The position numbers and the translations under genes were made by a program. Under the pieces are notes generated by a model. That model was not told the DNA's origin and did not search any database. It worked only from the letters and a program-made list of their open reading frames with translations. Shown piece by piece: positions 1-7,778 of a stretch of 47,450 nt of DNA. The DNA lies in NCBI RefSeq assembly GCF_039525035.1, contig NZ_BAAAHE010000008.1:1-47450 (forward strand), written 5' to 3'. The stretch's first letter is position 1; each line of letters begins with the position of its first letter. Source of the DNA: Sporichthya brevicatena (GTDB taxonomy: Bacteria; Actinomycetota; Actinomycetes; Sporichthyales; Sporichthyaceae).

Positions 1-15
1 AACTGATCGTCAGTT
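1..15. repeat. Short perfect inverted repeat at window edge
   Basis: AACTGA and TCAGTT flank a 3-base spacer (TCG), a perfect 6-bp inverted repeat at the left edge. It lies downstream of pilC on the minus strand and could be a small operator or part of the leader of the next pilus gene, which is outside the window. It is short enough to be chance. Bases 16-125 show nothing else I can interpret. Confidence 0.25.
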
Positions 16-125
16 CCCCGGACTGGTAAGGCTTACTGCACTCAAGCAGATATGCAGAACATGTGTTCGAATCCGGGTAGAATCGTGGTATGTCCGCAGG
101 GGTGGGGACGACGCATCCGCGCTCG

Positions 126-160
126 ACCCTGCACTGGAGATGACATCTCCAATGCAGGGT
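126..160 (-). terminator. Long hairpin just after pilC
   Basis: Two 17-base arms (126-142 and 144-160) are complementary except for one C/A mismatch and begin 8 bases after the pilC stop. No T-tract follows on either strand, so this is not a classic intrinsic terminator. It could stabilise the 3' end of the pilT-pilC message or attenuate read-through into the next gene, which in T4P clusters is often the major pilin. The structure is seen; the role is inferred. Confidence 0.5.
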
Positions 161-168
161 GAGTGCGA

Positions 169-1386
169 TTACTGGATGAGGTCGAAGATCTTGAAGATCG
201 GGAGGTAGAGGGCGACGATCATCGACCCGACGACGGTGCCGAGGAAGGCGATCATCAGCGGTTCGATGAGGGCGGTCAGAGACTCGGTGGTCGCCTCGAC
301 CTCCTGGTCGTAGAACTCGCCGATCTTGCCGAGCATGTCGTCGAGGGCGCCGGTCTCCTCACCGGAGGCCATCATGTGCACGACCATCGACGGGAAGACC
401 TCGTGCTCGGCGAGCGGGCCGGAGATGGACTCACCGGACTTCACGGAGTCCTTGACCTGCTCCAGGGCGCGACTGATGACGACGTTGCCGCTGGAGTCCC
501 CGGTGATCTCGAGGGCGGTGAGGATCGGGACGCCGGACTTGAGCAGCGTGCTCAGGGTCCGCGCGAACCGCGCCAGCGCCACCTTCTGGAAGAGCTTGCC
601 GAAGACCGGGAGGCGGAGCTTGAGCGGGTCGACGACGTTGCGCACCTGCTCGGTCTGGCCGTACTTGCGCCACGCCCACAGGCCGGCGCCGGTCAGGATC
701 GCCAGCAGCGGAGCGAGGTACTTCATCCACTCCGACAGCGTCACCAGGATCCGCGTCGGCAACGGCAGCGTGCCGCCGAGCGTGGCGAACATGTCCCGGA
801 AGATCGGGACGACGAACAGCAGCATGCCGATGACCATGAGGATGGCCAGGATCAGGACGACGACCGGGTAGGTCATCGCGGCCTTGATCTTGCCGCGGAG
901 CTTGACCTCGGCCTCGAAGTTGTCGGCGATCTGACGCATGCTCTGGTCGAGGAACCCGCCGGCCTCGCCGGCGCGGACCATGCTGACCATCAGCGGGGGG
1001 AACACCTTGGGGTGCTTCGCGAACGCCGCGGAGATCGAGGAGCCGGCCTCGACGTCGGTCTTCACCAGACGCAGGACGCGCTTGAGCTCACCGTTCTCCG
1101 ACTGCTCCGAGAGGATCGTCAGCGTGCGCAGCATCGACAGGCCCGCGTTGATCATCGTCGCGAACTGGCGCGAGAAGACCGCGAGGTCCTTGAGCTTGAC
1201 GCGCTCGCGGCCGAACAGGCGGATCTCCCGGTCCAGGCCGGTGTTCGCCTGCTTGATCTCCAGCGGGCGGTAGCCCATCGACCGGAGCTTGTCGGCAACC
1301 GCGCTCTCGCTGTCGGCCTCGACCTTGCCCTCGACCAGCTTCCCGCGGTTGTCCTTGACCTTGTACGCGTACTGCGTTGCTGCCAT
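169..1386 (-). CDS. pilC: Type IV pilus inner-membrane platform protein PilC
   Basis: This 405-aa protein belongs to the T2SS F / PilC family, the polytopic platform on which the PilB and PilT motors act to assemble or retract the pilus. The N-terminal 60 residues look like the short PilC leader domain (AYKVKDNRGKLVEGKVEA). Two T2SSF repeats follow (about 70-193 and 273-395), each with the family signature of a cytoplasmic helical bundle and a hydrophobic segment; strong membrane segments lie near residues 165-190, 218-236 and 375-398. Length is normal for the family. It lies 44 bases downstream of a pilT on the same strand, so the two are probably cotranscribed. The start at 1386 (MAATQYAYKV) gives the normal N-terminus. 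Confidence 0.95.
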   Translation of the reverse strand: MAATQYAYKVKDNRGKLVEGKVEADSESAVADKLRSMGYRPLEIKQANTGLDREIRLFGRERVKLKDLAVFSRQFATMINAGLSMLRTLTILSEQSENGELKRVLRLVKTDVEAGSSISAAFAKHPKVFPPLMVSMVRAGEAGGFLDQSMRQIADNFEAEVKLRGKIKAAMTYPVVVLILAILMVIGMLLFVVPIFRDMFATLGGTLPLPTRILVTLSEWMKYLAPLLAILTGAGLWAWRKYGQTEQVRNVVDPLKLRLPVFGKLFQKVALARFARTLSTLLKSGVPILTALEITGDSSGNVVISRALEQVKDSVKSGESISGPLAEHEVFPSMVVHMMASGEETGALDDMLGKIGEFYDQEVEATTESLTALIEPLMIAFLGTVVGSMIVALYLPIFKIFDLIQ

Positions 1387-1430
1387 TCAGTGCTCCTGCA
1401 CTCGGTGTCGTTGCGGGATGTCGGTGGCGG

Positions 1431-2720
1431 TCAGAGCGACAGCGGGGCGTTCAGACCGCTGCTCTGCGTGGGAGGACGACGCAGCAGAGACCCCGTCAGC
1501 TGCAGCAGGTCCTCCTTGTTCGTGCAGTGCTCGAGCGCGGTCTCGAGAGTGATCCGGTGGGCCTTCACCAGGTCCGCCAGGTGCGCGTTGAGGGTCTGCA
1601 TCCCGTCACGTGCGCCGGCCTGCAGGGCGCCGGGGATCTGCGGGAGCTTGTCGTCGCGGATCATCGCGCGGATGCCGGGCGTGCAGACCATGATCTCGAC
1701 GGCCGCGACGCGGCCGACGCCGTCGGCGGTGCGGCACAGCGTCTGACACACGACGCCCTGGAGCGTCGCGGCGAGCTGCGTGCGGATCTGCTGCTGCTGC
1801 TCGGCCGGGAACACGTCGACGACGCGGGTGATGGTGTCCTGCGCCGACTGGGTGTGCAGGGTCGCGAAGACGAGGTGGCCGGTCTCGGCCGCGGTGAGCG
1901 CGACGGAGATCGTGTCGAGGTCCCGGAGCTCACCGACGAGGATGACGTCGGGGTCCTGGCGCAGCACGTGCTTGAGTGCGTTGCGGAACGAGTGGGTGTC
2001 GCCACCGACCTCGCGCTGGTTCACGATCGAGCGCTTGTGCTGGTGGAGGAACTCGATCGGGTCCTCGATGGTCATGATGTGGTCGTGCCGGGTCGAGTTG
2101 ATCTGGTCGATGATCGCGGCGAGCGTCGTCGACTTGCCCGAGCCGGTGGGACCGGTGACCAGCACCAGGCCGCGCTTGAGTTCGGCGAAGGACCCGATGA
2201 CCGCCGGCATGTTCAGCTGGTCGAGGCCCTTGATCTCCCACGGGATCACACGGAGCACGGCCCCGATCGATTCGCGCTGCTGGAAGATGTTCATGCGGAA
2301 CCGGGCGTGCCCGGGCAGCGCGTACGCCAGGTCGAGTTCGAGGTTTTCCTCGAAGACCTTGCGCTGACGCTCCGTCAGGATGCCGTAGATCAGTTCGCGC
2401 AGGGTGTCACCGGTGAGCACCGGCTGGTCCTCGACCGGCATGACCTTGCCGAGGTGCCGCACGACGGGCGGGGACCCGGCCGTGAGGTGCAGGTCGGAGC
2501 CACCGAGCTCAAGCAGGTGCAGCAACAGCTCGTCGAGGTCGACGCGCTTGTTCGCGATCGCCTCCTCGCGGGCACGGGCGGCGGCCTCCGCGGCCTCGGC
2601 GGCGGCGGCGATGGCGGCGGCCTGGTGCTCCGCGGTCAGAGCGCTGACCGCGAGCTCGTGGGTCGAGGCGAGCGCGTCCGCGATCTCGTACTGGGCCAGC
2701 AGGTCGGGCGTCTGCTCCAC
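1431..2720 (-). CDS. pilT: Pilus retraction ATPase PilT (first copy)
   Basis: A hexameric ATPase of the PilT/VirB11 family that powers pilus retraction. The fold starts near residue 62 (DELLLHLLELGGSDLHL), with Walker A GPTGSGKS at 190-197, Asp box MTIEDPIEF, Walker B DVILVGELRD at 258-267 and His box TGHLVFATLHT. I choose GTG at 2718-2720 (VEQTPDLLAQ), which has GGAAGG 7 bases upstream. An in-frame ATG further upstream at 2774 lies inside a perfect hairpin and is unlikely. The protein is then 429 aa, with about 60 extra N-terminal residues, alanine/glutamate-rich and probably helical, compared with ordinary PilT. pilC follows 44 bases downstream. A second PilT is encoded at 10036-11139, so division of labour is possible. 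Confidence 0.9.
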   Translation of the reverse strand: MEQTPDLLAQYEIADALASTHELAVSALTAEHQAAAIAAAAEAAEAAARAREEAIANKRVDLDELLLHLLELGGSDLHLTAGSPPVVRHLGKVMPVEDQPVLTGDTLRELIYGILTERQRKVFEENLELDLAYALPGHARFRMNIFQQRESIGAVLRVIPWEIKGLDQLNMPAVIGSFAELKRGLVLVTGPTGSGKSTTLAAIIDQINSTRHDHIMTIEDPIEFLHQHKRSIVNQREVGGDTHSFRNALKHVLRQDPDVILVGELRDLDTISVALTAAETGHLVFATLHTQSAQDTITRVVDVFPAEQQQQIRTQLAATLQGVVCQTLCRTADGVGRVAAVEIMVCTPGIRAMIRDDKLPQIPGALQAGARDGMQTLNAHLADLVKAHRITLETALEHCTNKEDLLQLTGSLLRRPPTQSSGLNAPLSL

Positions 2721-2745
2721 GCGTGGGCCTTCCGTTTGACGCAGG

Positions 2746-2780
2746 ACTGAGGTGATGCGCGGAATGCGCATCACCTCAGT
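2746..2780. repeat. Perfect 15-bp inverted repeat upstream of pilT
   Basis: ACTGAGGTGATGCGC (2746-2760) and its exact complement (2766-2780) flank a 5-base loop. On the plus strand it is followed by CTTTTC, on the minus strand preceded by GAAAAG. It lies between the MMPL gene and pilT, both on the minus strand. It could terminate the MMPL transcript, form a 5' hairpin on the pilT message, or bind a regulator. The candidate pilT promoter at 2782-2809 would start RNA within its right arm. Confidence 0.7.
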
Positions 2781-2781
2781 C

Positions 2782-2809
2782 TTTTCGTCCTCCGGAGGGC
2801 GGGCCTTGA
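2782..2809 (-). promoter_or_regulatory. Candidate WhiG/FliA-type promoter of pilT
   Basis: On the minus strand TCAA (2806-2809) is followed after 16 bases by GACGAAAA (2782-2789). Compared with the FliA/WhiG consensus TAAA-N15/16-GCCGATAA, this matches 3 of 4 and 6 of 8 bases. A WhiG/FliA-family sigma is encoded in the same region and two more motifs of this shape precede pilM and pilT2. The alignment was made by eye and single matches of this quality occur by chance. Confidence 0.35.
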
Positions 2810-2838
2810 GTCCCGGCGCGAACCGGACCGATCCGTCC

Positions 2839-5091
2839 CTATCCGGACACGGGTGCCGGAAGCGGGGCGTTCTCGTCGTAGAGCGGGTCGAGGTCGGTCC
2901 CCAGGTACACCGGGTCGACGGCCGGCAGGACGATCGGCACGAGCTGCGGCCGCCGGATCGGCTCCTCCGCGACGAACCCCTCGCCCTCGCGGAACCCGTA
3001 GCGCTCCCACGCCCGGCGCAGTGGGCCCGGGGCCCACCAGTTCGCCGTGCCCAGCAGGCGCATCGTGGCCGGCACGAGCAGGCCGCGGACGATGGTCGCG
3101 TCGACGAGGATCGCGATCACCAGACCGACGCCGATCATCTTGATGAACGTGATGCCGGACGTCGCGAACGCGCCGATGACGACGATCAGCAGCAGCGCGG
3201 CGCTGGTGATGATGCCGCCGGTGCGGGCCAGCCCGGTCGCCACGGCTCCGGTGTTGTCGCCGGTGCGGTCCCACTCCTCGCGGATCCGCGAGAGCAGGAA
3301 CACCTCGTAGTCCATCGAGAGCCCGAACGCGATCGCGAGCATGAGGATCGGGTTCGACGCCTCGACCGCCCCGGTCGGGGTGAAGTCGAGCAGGCCGGAC
3401 AGATGGCCGTCCTGGAAGATCCACACCACCGCGCCGAACGCGGCGCCGAGCGAGAGCACGTTCATCACCAGCGCCTTGAGCGGCAGCACCACCGACCCGA
3501 ACGCCGCGAACAGCAGCAGCAGGGTGACGATCCCGACGAACAGGGCCATCCAGGGCAGCGTGCCGCGCAGACCCGCGAGCAGGTCGACCAGTTCGGCGCT
3601 CTCGCCGCCGACCAGCACCTCGGTCCCGGCCGGGGCCCGAACGTCCCGGATGTCGGCGACCAGCCCGCGGGCCTCGCGCGAGGTCGGCAGCTCGTCGTGG
3701 TGGACGGCGATCCGCACCGCGCCGTCGCCGGCGGCGACGACCTCGGCGCCGGTCACGCCGGGCAGGCTGCGCAGGCGGTCGACGTAGCTCGTCGCGGTGC
3801 CGGCGTCCGCCCCGTCGAGGACGACGTCGATCGTCGCGCTCGGGTCGGCCGGGAACTGGCTCGCCAGTTTCTCGTCGACGACCCGGCTCTCCGTGCCCGC
3901 GGGCAGGACCCGGGAGTCGACGCCGCCGAACTCCGCGCGCAGGAACGGTGTGCCGAGGACGAGCAGCAGGGCGATCACTGCGCCGGCCACCGCCAGCGGA
4001 CGGCGCATGACGCCGTGCGCGACCCGCGCCCAGACGCCACCGGTCGCGCCACCGGCCCGCCGCCACGGCCGCGGCACGCGCAGGGCGTCGATCCGGTGCC
4101 CGAGCAGGCCGAGCAGAGCCGGGAGGACGGTGAGCGCCCCGATCATCGCGACCAGGACGGCCGCCATGCCGCCGAAGCCCATCGACTGCAGGAACGGCTG
4201 CGGGAACAGCAGCAGCGAGGCGAGCGAGACCGCCACGGTCAGGCCGGAGAACGCGACGGTGCGGCCTGCGGTCGCCATCGTGCGGACGAGGGCGTCCTCG
4301 ACGGTCGCGGCGCGGGGCAGCTCCTCGCGGAACCGGCTGACGACGAACAGCGCGTAGTCGACGGCGAGGCCGAGCCCGAGCATCGTCACGATGTTGATCG
4401 CGAAGATCGAGACGTCCGTGAACAGCGTCAGGACGTGCAGCATCGTGAAGGCGCCGAGGATCGCGAGACCGCCGATCACGAGCGGCATCGCCGCCGCGGT
4501 CAGGCTGCCGAAGACGATGACCAGGAGCAGGAAGACGATCGGCAGCGACAGCGCCTCGGCGCGCGCGATGTCGGACTCGACCTGGCTGCTGACGTCGGAG
4601 TAGACCGCCGAGGGGCCGCCGAGCTCGGTCTGCAGCCCGGGCGCGCGCAGGTGGTCGCGGACGGCCGCGAACGCCTCCTCCTTCTCCTCGTCGCTGACGC
4701 CGGCGAGCGTCACGGTGGCGAAGGTGGAGTGCCGGTCGGCGGAGACGAAGGCATCGGAGCCGGTGCTCCAGTACGTGGAGAAGCCCGCGACCTCGCCCGC
4801 GGGCAGGTCCTGCAGCGTCTCGACCACGGTGTTCCGGAAGCCGGTGTCGTCCACGGTCCGGTCCGGGTCGGTGTAGATCGCGACGACGTCGGCGTCCCCG
4901 GCCCCGTCGGCGATCGCCTCGATCCGGGTCAGGGCCTTCGCGGACTCGCTGCCCGGGTCCTCGAACCCGCCCTGGGTCAGGGCCGAGAACACGCCGACGC
5001 CCCAGGTCACGGCCACGAGGACGAAGACGCCGGCGAGCCCGAGGACCCAACGACGGGAACGGTAGGTCCGGCGTCCGAGTGCCTCGAACAT
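2839..5091 (-). CDS. MMPL/RND family membrane transporter
   Basis: A 750-aa MMPL-family exporter of the type actinobacteria use to move lipids, glycolipids or antibiotics across the membrane by proton motive force. It has the two-fold RND layout: TM1 at about 16-36, an extracytoplasmic domain to about 180, a block of five or six membrane segments (about 182-330), TM7 near 365-383, a second outer domain, and a second membrane block (about 512-660). The MMPL Asp-Tyr pairs are visible in GLAVDYALF (D245/Y246) and GLSMDYEVF (D594/Y595). The ATG at 5091 has AGAAGGAG 7 bases upstream. A TetR gene is divergent across 121 bases, the usual arrangement for a regulated exporter. Substrate cannot be told from sequence. 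It interrupts the pilus genes and may be a later insertion. Confidence 0.9.
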   Translation of the reverse strand: MFEALGRRTYRSRRWVLGLAGVFVLVAVTWGVGVFSALTQGGFEDPGSESAKALTRIEAIADGAGDADVVAIYTDPDRTVDDTGFRNTVVETLQDLPAGEVAGFSTYWSTGSDAFVSADRHSTFATVTLAGVSDEEKEEAFAAVRDHLRAPGLQTELGGPSAVYSDVSSQVESDIARAEALSLPIVFLLLVIVFGSLTAAAMPLVIGGLAILGAFTMLHVLTLFTDVSIFAINIVTMLGLGLAVDYALFVVSRFREELPRAATVEDALVRTMATAGRTVAFSGLTVAVSLASLLLFPQPFLQSMGFGGMAAVLVAMIGALTVLPALLGLLGHRIDALRVPRPWRRAGGATGGVWARVAHGVMRRPLAVAGAVIALLLVLGTPFLRAEFGGVDSRVLPAGTESRVVDEKLASQFPADPSATIDVVLDGADAGTATSYVDRLRSLPGVTGAEVVAAGDGAVRIAVHHDELPTSREARGLVADIRDVRAPAGTEVLVGGESAELVDLLAGLRGTLPWMALFVGIVTLLLLFAAFGSVVLPLKALVMNVLSLGAAFGAVVWIFQDGHLSGLLDFTPTGAVEASNPILMLAIAFGLSMDYEVFLLSRIREEWDRTGDNTGAVATGLARTGGIITSAALLLIVVIGAFATSGITFIKMIGVGLVIAILVDATIVRGLLVPATMRLLGTANWWAPGPLRRAWERYGFREGEGFVAEEPIRRPQLVPIVLPAVDPVYLGTDLDPLYDENAPLPAPVSG

Positions 5092-5129
5092 CGCGGCTCC
5101 TTCTGCGGTGAGCGGGGTTCACATGAGTA

Positions 5130-5154
5130 AACGGTGTAAAGCTAACGGTGTAAA
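5130..5154. promoter_or_regulatory. Direct repeats, probable TetR operator
   Basis: AACGGTGTAAA occurs at 5130-5140 and again at 5144-5154, in the 121-base gap between the divergent MMPL and TetR genes. The 14-base phasing and position fit an operator at which the TetR represses both genes. This is inferred from layout; TetR sites are more often inverted repeats, which I do not see clearly here. Confidence 0.5.
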
Positions 5155-5212
5155 CTCTGTGTACGCTGTTCGCAGTTGTCAAGACCAATTCCGGACCGGG
5201 AGCCTGACGAGC

Positions 5213-5938
5213 GTGGACACGACGGTGGCAACGCGGCGCGAGCGGCTGCGCGGTTCGACGCTCGACGAGATCCTGGGCGCGGCTCGGCGGCAGCTGATCG
5301 CGGGCGGGCCGACGGCGATCTCACTGCGGGCGATCGCCCGTGAGATGGGCATGACCGCGCCGGCGCTGTACCGGTACTTCGCGAGCCTCGACAAGCTGGT
5401 CGAGGCGCTCGTCGCCGCCTGCTACGACGACCTGACGGCCGAGCTGGAGGCCGAGCGCGACCGGCACCTCGACCAGCCCGTCGGCGTGCGGATGATCGAG
5501 TGCAGCCGGGCGTTCCGGCGCTGGGCCCTGGCGCACACCCCGGAGTTCAGCCTCCTGTTCGGGACGCCGATCCCGGACGTCAGCACCGAGCCCGAGGGCG
5601 CCTCCGAGGAGGCCGGCCGCCAATTCGGTGCGGTGTTCGGGGCGATGTTCGTCGAGCTCTGGGCGAGCGCGCCCTTCGCCGTCCCCGGCGACGACGAGAT
5701 CGAGCCGGCGCTCGCCCAGGGTCTGCGCGAGTGCCGGACGAAGATGGGCATCGGCGACCTGCCGCTCGGCGCGGTGCTCGCGTACATGTCGAGCTGGGTG
5801 AAGCTCTACGGCGCGGTGACGATGGAGGTGTTCGGGCACCTCAAGTTCGCGACCGAGGACGGCGAGCCGCTGTTCGAGCTCACGCTCCGGGAAATCGGAA
5901 CGACCCTGGGCATTGAGCTCGCCCAGGGCCGTTCCTGA
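5213..5938 (+). CDS. TetR family transcriptional regulator (WHG-type C-terminal domain)
   Basis: A 241-aa TetR-family repressor. The N-terminal HTH lies at about residues 16-62 (LDEILGAARRQLIAGG ... RAIAREMGMTAPALYRYF), the classic TetR_N pattern. The C-terminal half has the WHG-type ligand domain signature, with SSWVKLYGAVTMEVFGHL near its end. The reading frame is open further upstream, but GTG 5213 has GGGAG about 10 bases before it and begins right before the HTH, and the earlier region overlaps the putative operator. It is divergent from the MMPL exporter gene and is probably its repressor, released by the exported compound or a related signal. Confidence 0.88.
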   Translation: MDTTVATRRERLRGSTLDEILGAARRQLIAGGPTAISLRAIAREMGMTAPALYRYFASLDKLVEALVAACYDDLTAELEAERDRHLDQPVGVRMIECSRAFRRWALAHTPEFSLLFGTPIPDVSTEPEGASEEAGRQFGAVFGAMFVELWASAPFAVPGDDEIEPALAQGLRECRTKMGIGDLPLGAVLAYMSSWVKLYGAVTMEVFGHLKFATEDGEPLFELTLREIGTTLGIELAQGRS

Positions 5939-5960
5939 CTAACCTTCAGATCGAAGGGGA

Positions 5961-7469
5961 TCAGACCTTCGGGATCCGGAGCTTCTGGCCCGGGTAGATC
6001 ATGTTCGGGTTCTTGAGGTCGTTCGCCTTCACGATCGCCGCGATGGTGCTGTGGAAGCGGGTCGCGAGGCCGCCGACGGTGTCGCCGCGCTGAACGACGT
6101 GGATCCGCACGACCGTCGGGGTCTTCGCGGGGGTCTTGGTCGACGACGCCTTGGTGCCGCTGTTGCTCTTCTTGGTGCTCGTGACCTTCACCGGCACGCG
6201 CAGCTTCTGGCCGACGTAGATGCGGTTCGGGTTCGCCAGCTTGTTGAGCTTGACGATCTTCGCGACGGTCGTCTTGTGCTTCTTCGCGAGGCCACCGACC
6301 GTCTGACCCGACTTCACCGTGATGGTCTTGTACTTGGTCGTGGTCGCCGGCTTGTCGGCCTTGGGCGCGTCGGCCTTCGGCTTGTCGTTCTTGGGCTTGT
6401 CCGGCTTCGAGGTGACCGGGTCGGGCTTCGGCTTGGGCTTCGCCTTGGGCTTCGGGCACGGCGCGAGGTTGATCTTCTTGCCGTACACCGGGACCTTCTC
6501 GCCGATGTACTTCTGGCACGGGCCGTACTCGATCGGCGACACCGTTCCGGTCCACCAGGACGTGCGCTTCATCGCGCCGTTCCAGGAGAACGAGAAGTGG
6601 ATGTGCGAGGTGTGGTTGTCCGGCCCCTTGTAGGCGCGCCAGCCGTCCTCGCGCTGGTACGTCGCCCAGATGCGCTCGTTCCAGATGATGTACATGATCC
6701 CGAGGCGGCGCGCGTTGAGCGCGTCGTCCGCGAGCAGCCAGTCGATGATGCGCTGGCCGGCGACCTGGTCCTCGTAGCTGTTGGGGTCGAGCCGGAAGTC
6801 CCAGGCGCGCCCCTCCTTGTGCTCGGACTGCCCGCCGATGTTGCAGGGCCGCGTGATGCCGTAGCTGCCGCCGCGGCCCCAGTACGAGAGCACGAGCTGG
6901 GAGAAGGCGACGACGCCAGGCTTGGCGTTGGGGTCGCAGGAGACCTGGCCGAGGTACGGCGAGAAGTCCTCGACGCCGGTCGGGAGGACCACGGCCGGAG
7001 TCGGGTTGGGCTTGGGCTCGATGGCCGCGTTCGCGGGGGACAGCCCGAACATCGGCGGCAAAGTGACCGCGCCGGTGACGACGCCGGCCACGACGGTCGC
7101 GCTGCGGCGGCGCACGTCGGCGAGCGGGTCGATCAGGTCGTCGGGGCCGACCGGGGTCGGGCTGGTCAGGCGCCCGAGCGGGTCGAGCTCCGGCGGGGCG
7201 TCGAGGGTCAGGACGTCGCCCGAGCCCTTCTTCGGCAGTGGCCGCACGAAGCCGCCGGCGGCGAGGCTGGGAACCGGGGTGGCGCCGATGGGGCGCAGGG
7301 TCGACCCGGGGGTCGGCAGCGGCGTCCAGGCGGCCTCGTCGGCCTTGGCCCGGCGCCAGGGCGCACGCGGCGGAAGGCCGCCGGGCAGCGGGGTCAGCGC
7401 CTCGTCGGAGGCCCGCTCACGCCGACGCCGTCGGTGGCGGCCCCCGCCCGTCTGCTCGCTCTCCGGCAC
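5961..7469 (-). CDS. Secreted peptidoglycan hydrolase-like protein: M15-like domain plus two LysM domains
   Basis: A 502-aa protein. Residues 1-120 are Arg/Pro-rich and probably cytoplasmic; 124-149 are hydrophobic and end in SPANAA, so a signal peptide or anchor is likely. Residues about 170-315 resemble the D-Ala-D-Ala carboxypeptidase / M15-like fold (ARB_07466 type): SEHKEGRAWDF supplies H217 and D224 and SHIHFSF supplies H289/H291, a plausible zinc site. A Lys/Pro-rich linker (335-380) leads to two LysM domains (381-427 and 455-500) that bind glycan strands. Family knowledge suggests it cuts or remodels cell wall, which would help assemble a pilus through a thick wall. It lies between tetR (convergent) and pilB (upstream, same strand) and has a long folded leader. 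Confidence 0.85.
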   Translation of the reverse strand: MPESEQTGGGRHRRRRRERASDEALTPLPGGLPPRAPWRRAKADEAAWTPLPTPGSTLRPIGATPVPSLAAGGFVRPLPKKGSGDVLTLDAPPELDPLGRLTSPTPVGPDDLIDPLADVRRRSATVVAGVVTGAVTLPPMFGLSPANAAIEPKPNPTPAVVLPTGVEDFSPYLGQVSCDPNAKPGVVAFSQLVLSYWGRGGSYGITRPCNIGGQSEHKEGRAWDFRLDPNSYEDQVAGQRIIDWLLADDALNARRLGIMYIIWNERIWATYQREDGWRAYKGPDNHTSHIHFSFSWNGAMKRTSWWTGTVSPIEYGPCQKYIGEKVPVYGKKINLAPCPKPKAKPKPKPDPVTSKPDKPKNDKPKADAPKADKPATTTKYKTITVKSGQTVGGLAKKHKTTVAKIVKLNKLANPNRIYVGQKLRVPVKVTSTKKSNSGTKASSTKTPAKTPTVVRIHVVQRGDTVGGLATRFHSTIAAIVKANDLKNPNMIYPGQKLRIPKV

Positions 7470-7582
7470 GGCGTGTCTCCTTTGGTGCTGATGTTGCTGG
7501 TGGTAATGAACGAGGCCATTGTTTTCACACCAGTCGCACCCGTGCCACCGGGTCTCCGGAACTACAGGGCTGTAACTTTGCG

Positions 7583-7645
7583 CAGGTCAGGGCGTTCTTG
7601 ATCCATTGATTCACCCGGACGGAGGCATCGCGGGGCCCTGACCTG
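7583..7645 (-). promoter_or_regulatory. Structured leader upstream of the LysM hydrolase gene
   Basis: The 309-base gap between pilB and the LysM gene holds a perfect 11-bp stem (7583-7593 with 7635-7645; CAGGTCAGGGC) closing a 41-base loop. On the minus strand the loop contains GGGTGAATC, a string also found in c-di-AMP (ydaO) riboswitches, which control wall hydrolases in actinobacteria. The other conserved ydaO blocks are not recognisable, so I call only a structured leader. GCCGATCA at 7674-7681 on the minus strand resembles a WhiG -10 but has no good -35. Confidence 0.4.
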
Positions 7646-7705
7646 GGCCGCGACCGGGCCGGCCGCGCGGCTGTGATCGGCGTCGCCCGCCGGCGGCCGG
7701 AAGGT

Positions 7706-7735
7706 AAAAAATTTCGGACTCCGCCCGAGGGCAGC
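7706..7735 (-). terminator. Possible weak terminator after pilB
   Basis: On the minus strand, about 45 bases after the pilB stop, a short GC hairpin (CTGCC-CTCG-GGCGG) is followed after 8 bases by ATTTTTTA. The stem is short and the spacing to the T-tract is long, so this is a weak call. Confidence 0.3.
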
Positions 7736-7778
7736 GCGAGAGGTCAGCGCGCGAGGTCAGCCCGAGGCGTGTCGCCGG

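Noticed and set aside
163-1746. 527-codon plus-strand open frame across pilC and the end of pilT
   Set aside because: It is the antisense of two well-supported genes; its translation is Asp/Glu/Arg/Leu-rich without domains, typical of shadow frames in GC-rich DNA.
2771-5188. 805-codon minus-strand frame overlapping the MMPL gene
   Set aside because: Arg/Pro/Gly-rich translation with no membrane pattern, while the MMPL frame has a ribosome site and family motifs.
5108-5212. Longer TetR start at 5108
   Set aside because: It would translate through the repeat operator, lacks a ribosome site and adds 35 residues not expected for TetR proteins.
5943-5957. CCTTC-N5-GAAGG hairpin as terminator between tetR and the LysM gene
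   Set aside because: Five base pairs and no T-tract; too weak to call.
7470-7778. Canonical c-di-AMP (ydaO) riboswitch
   Set aside because: Only GGGTGAATC and a closing stem are recognisable. The remaining conserved blocks and the expected second half are missing, so I report only a structured leader.
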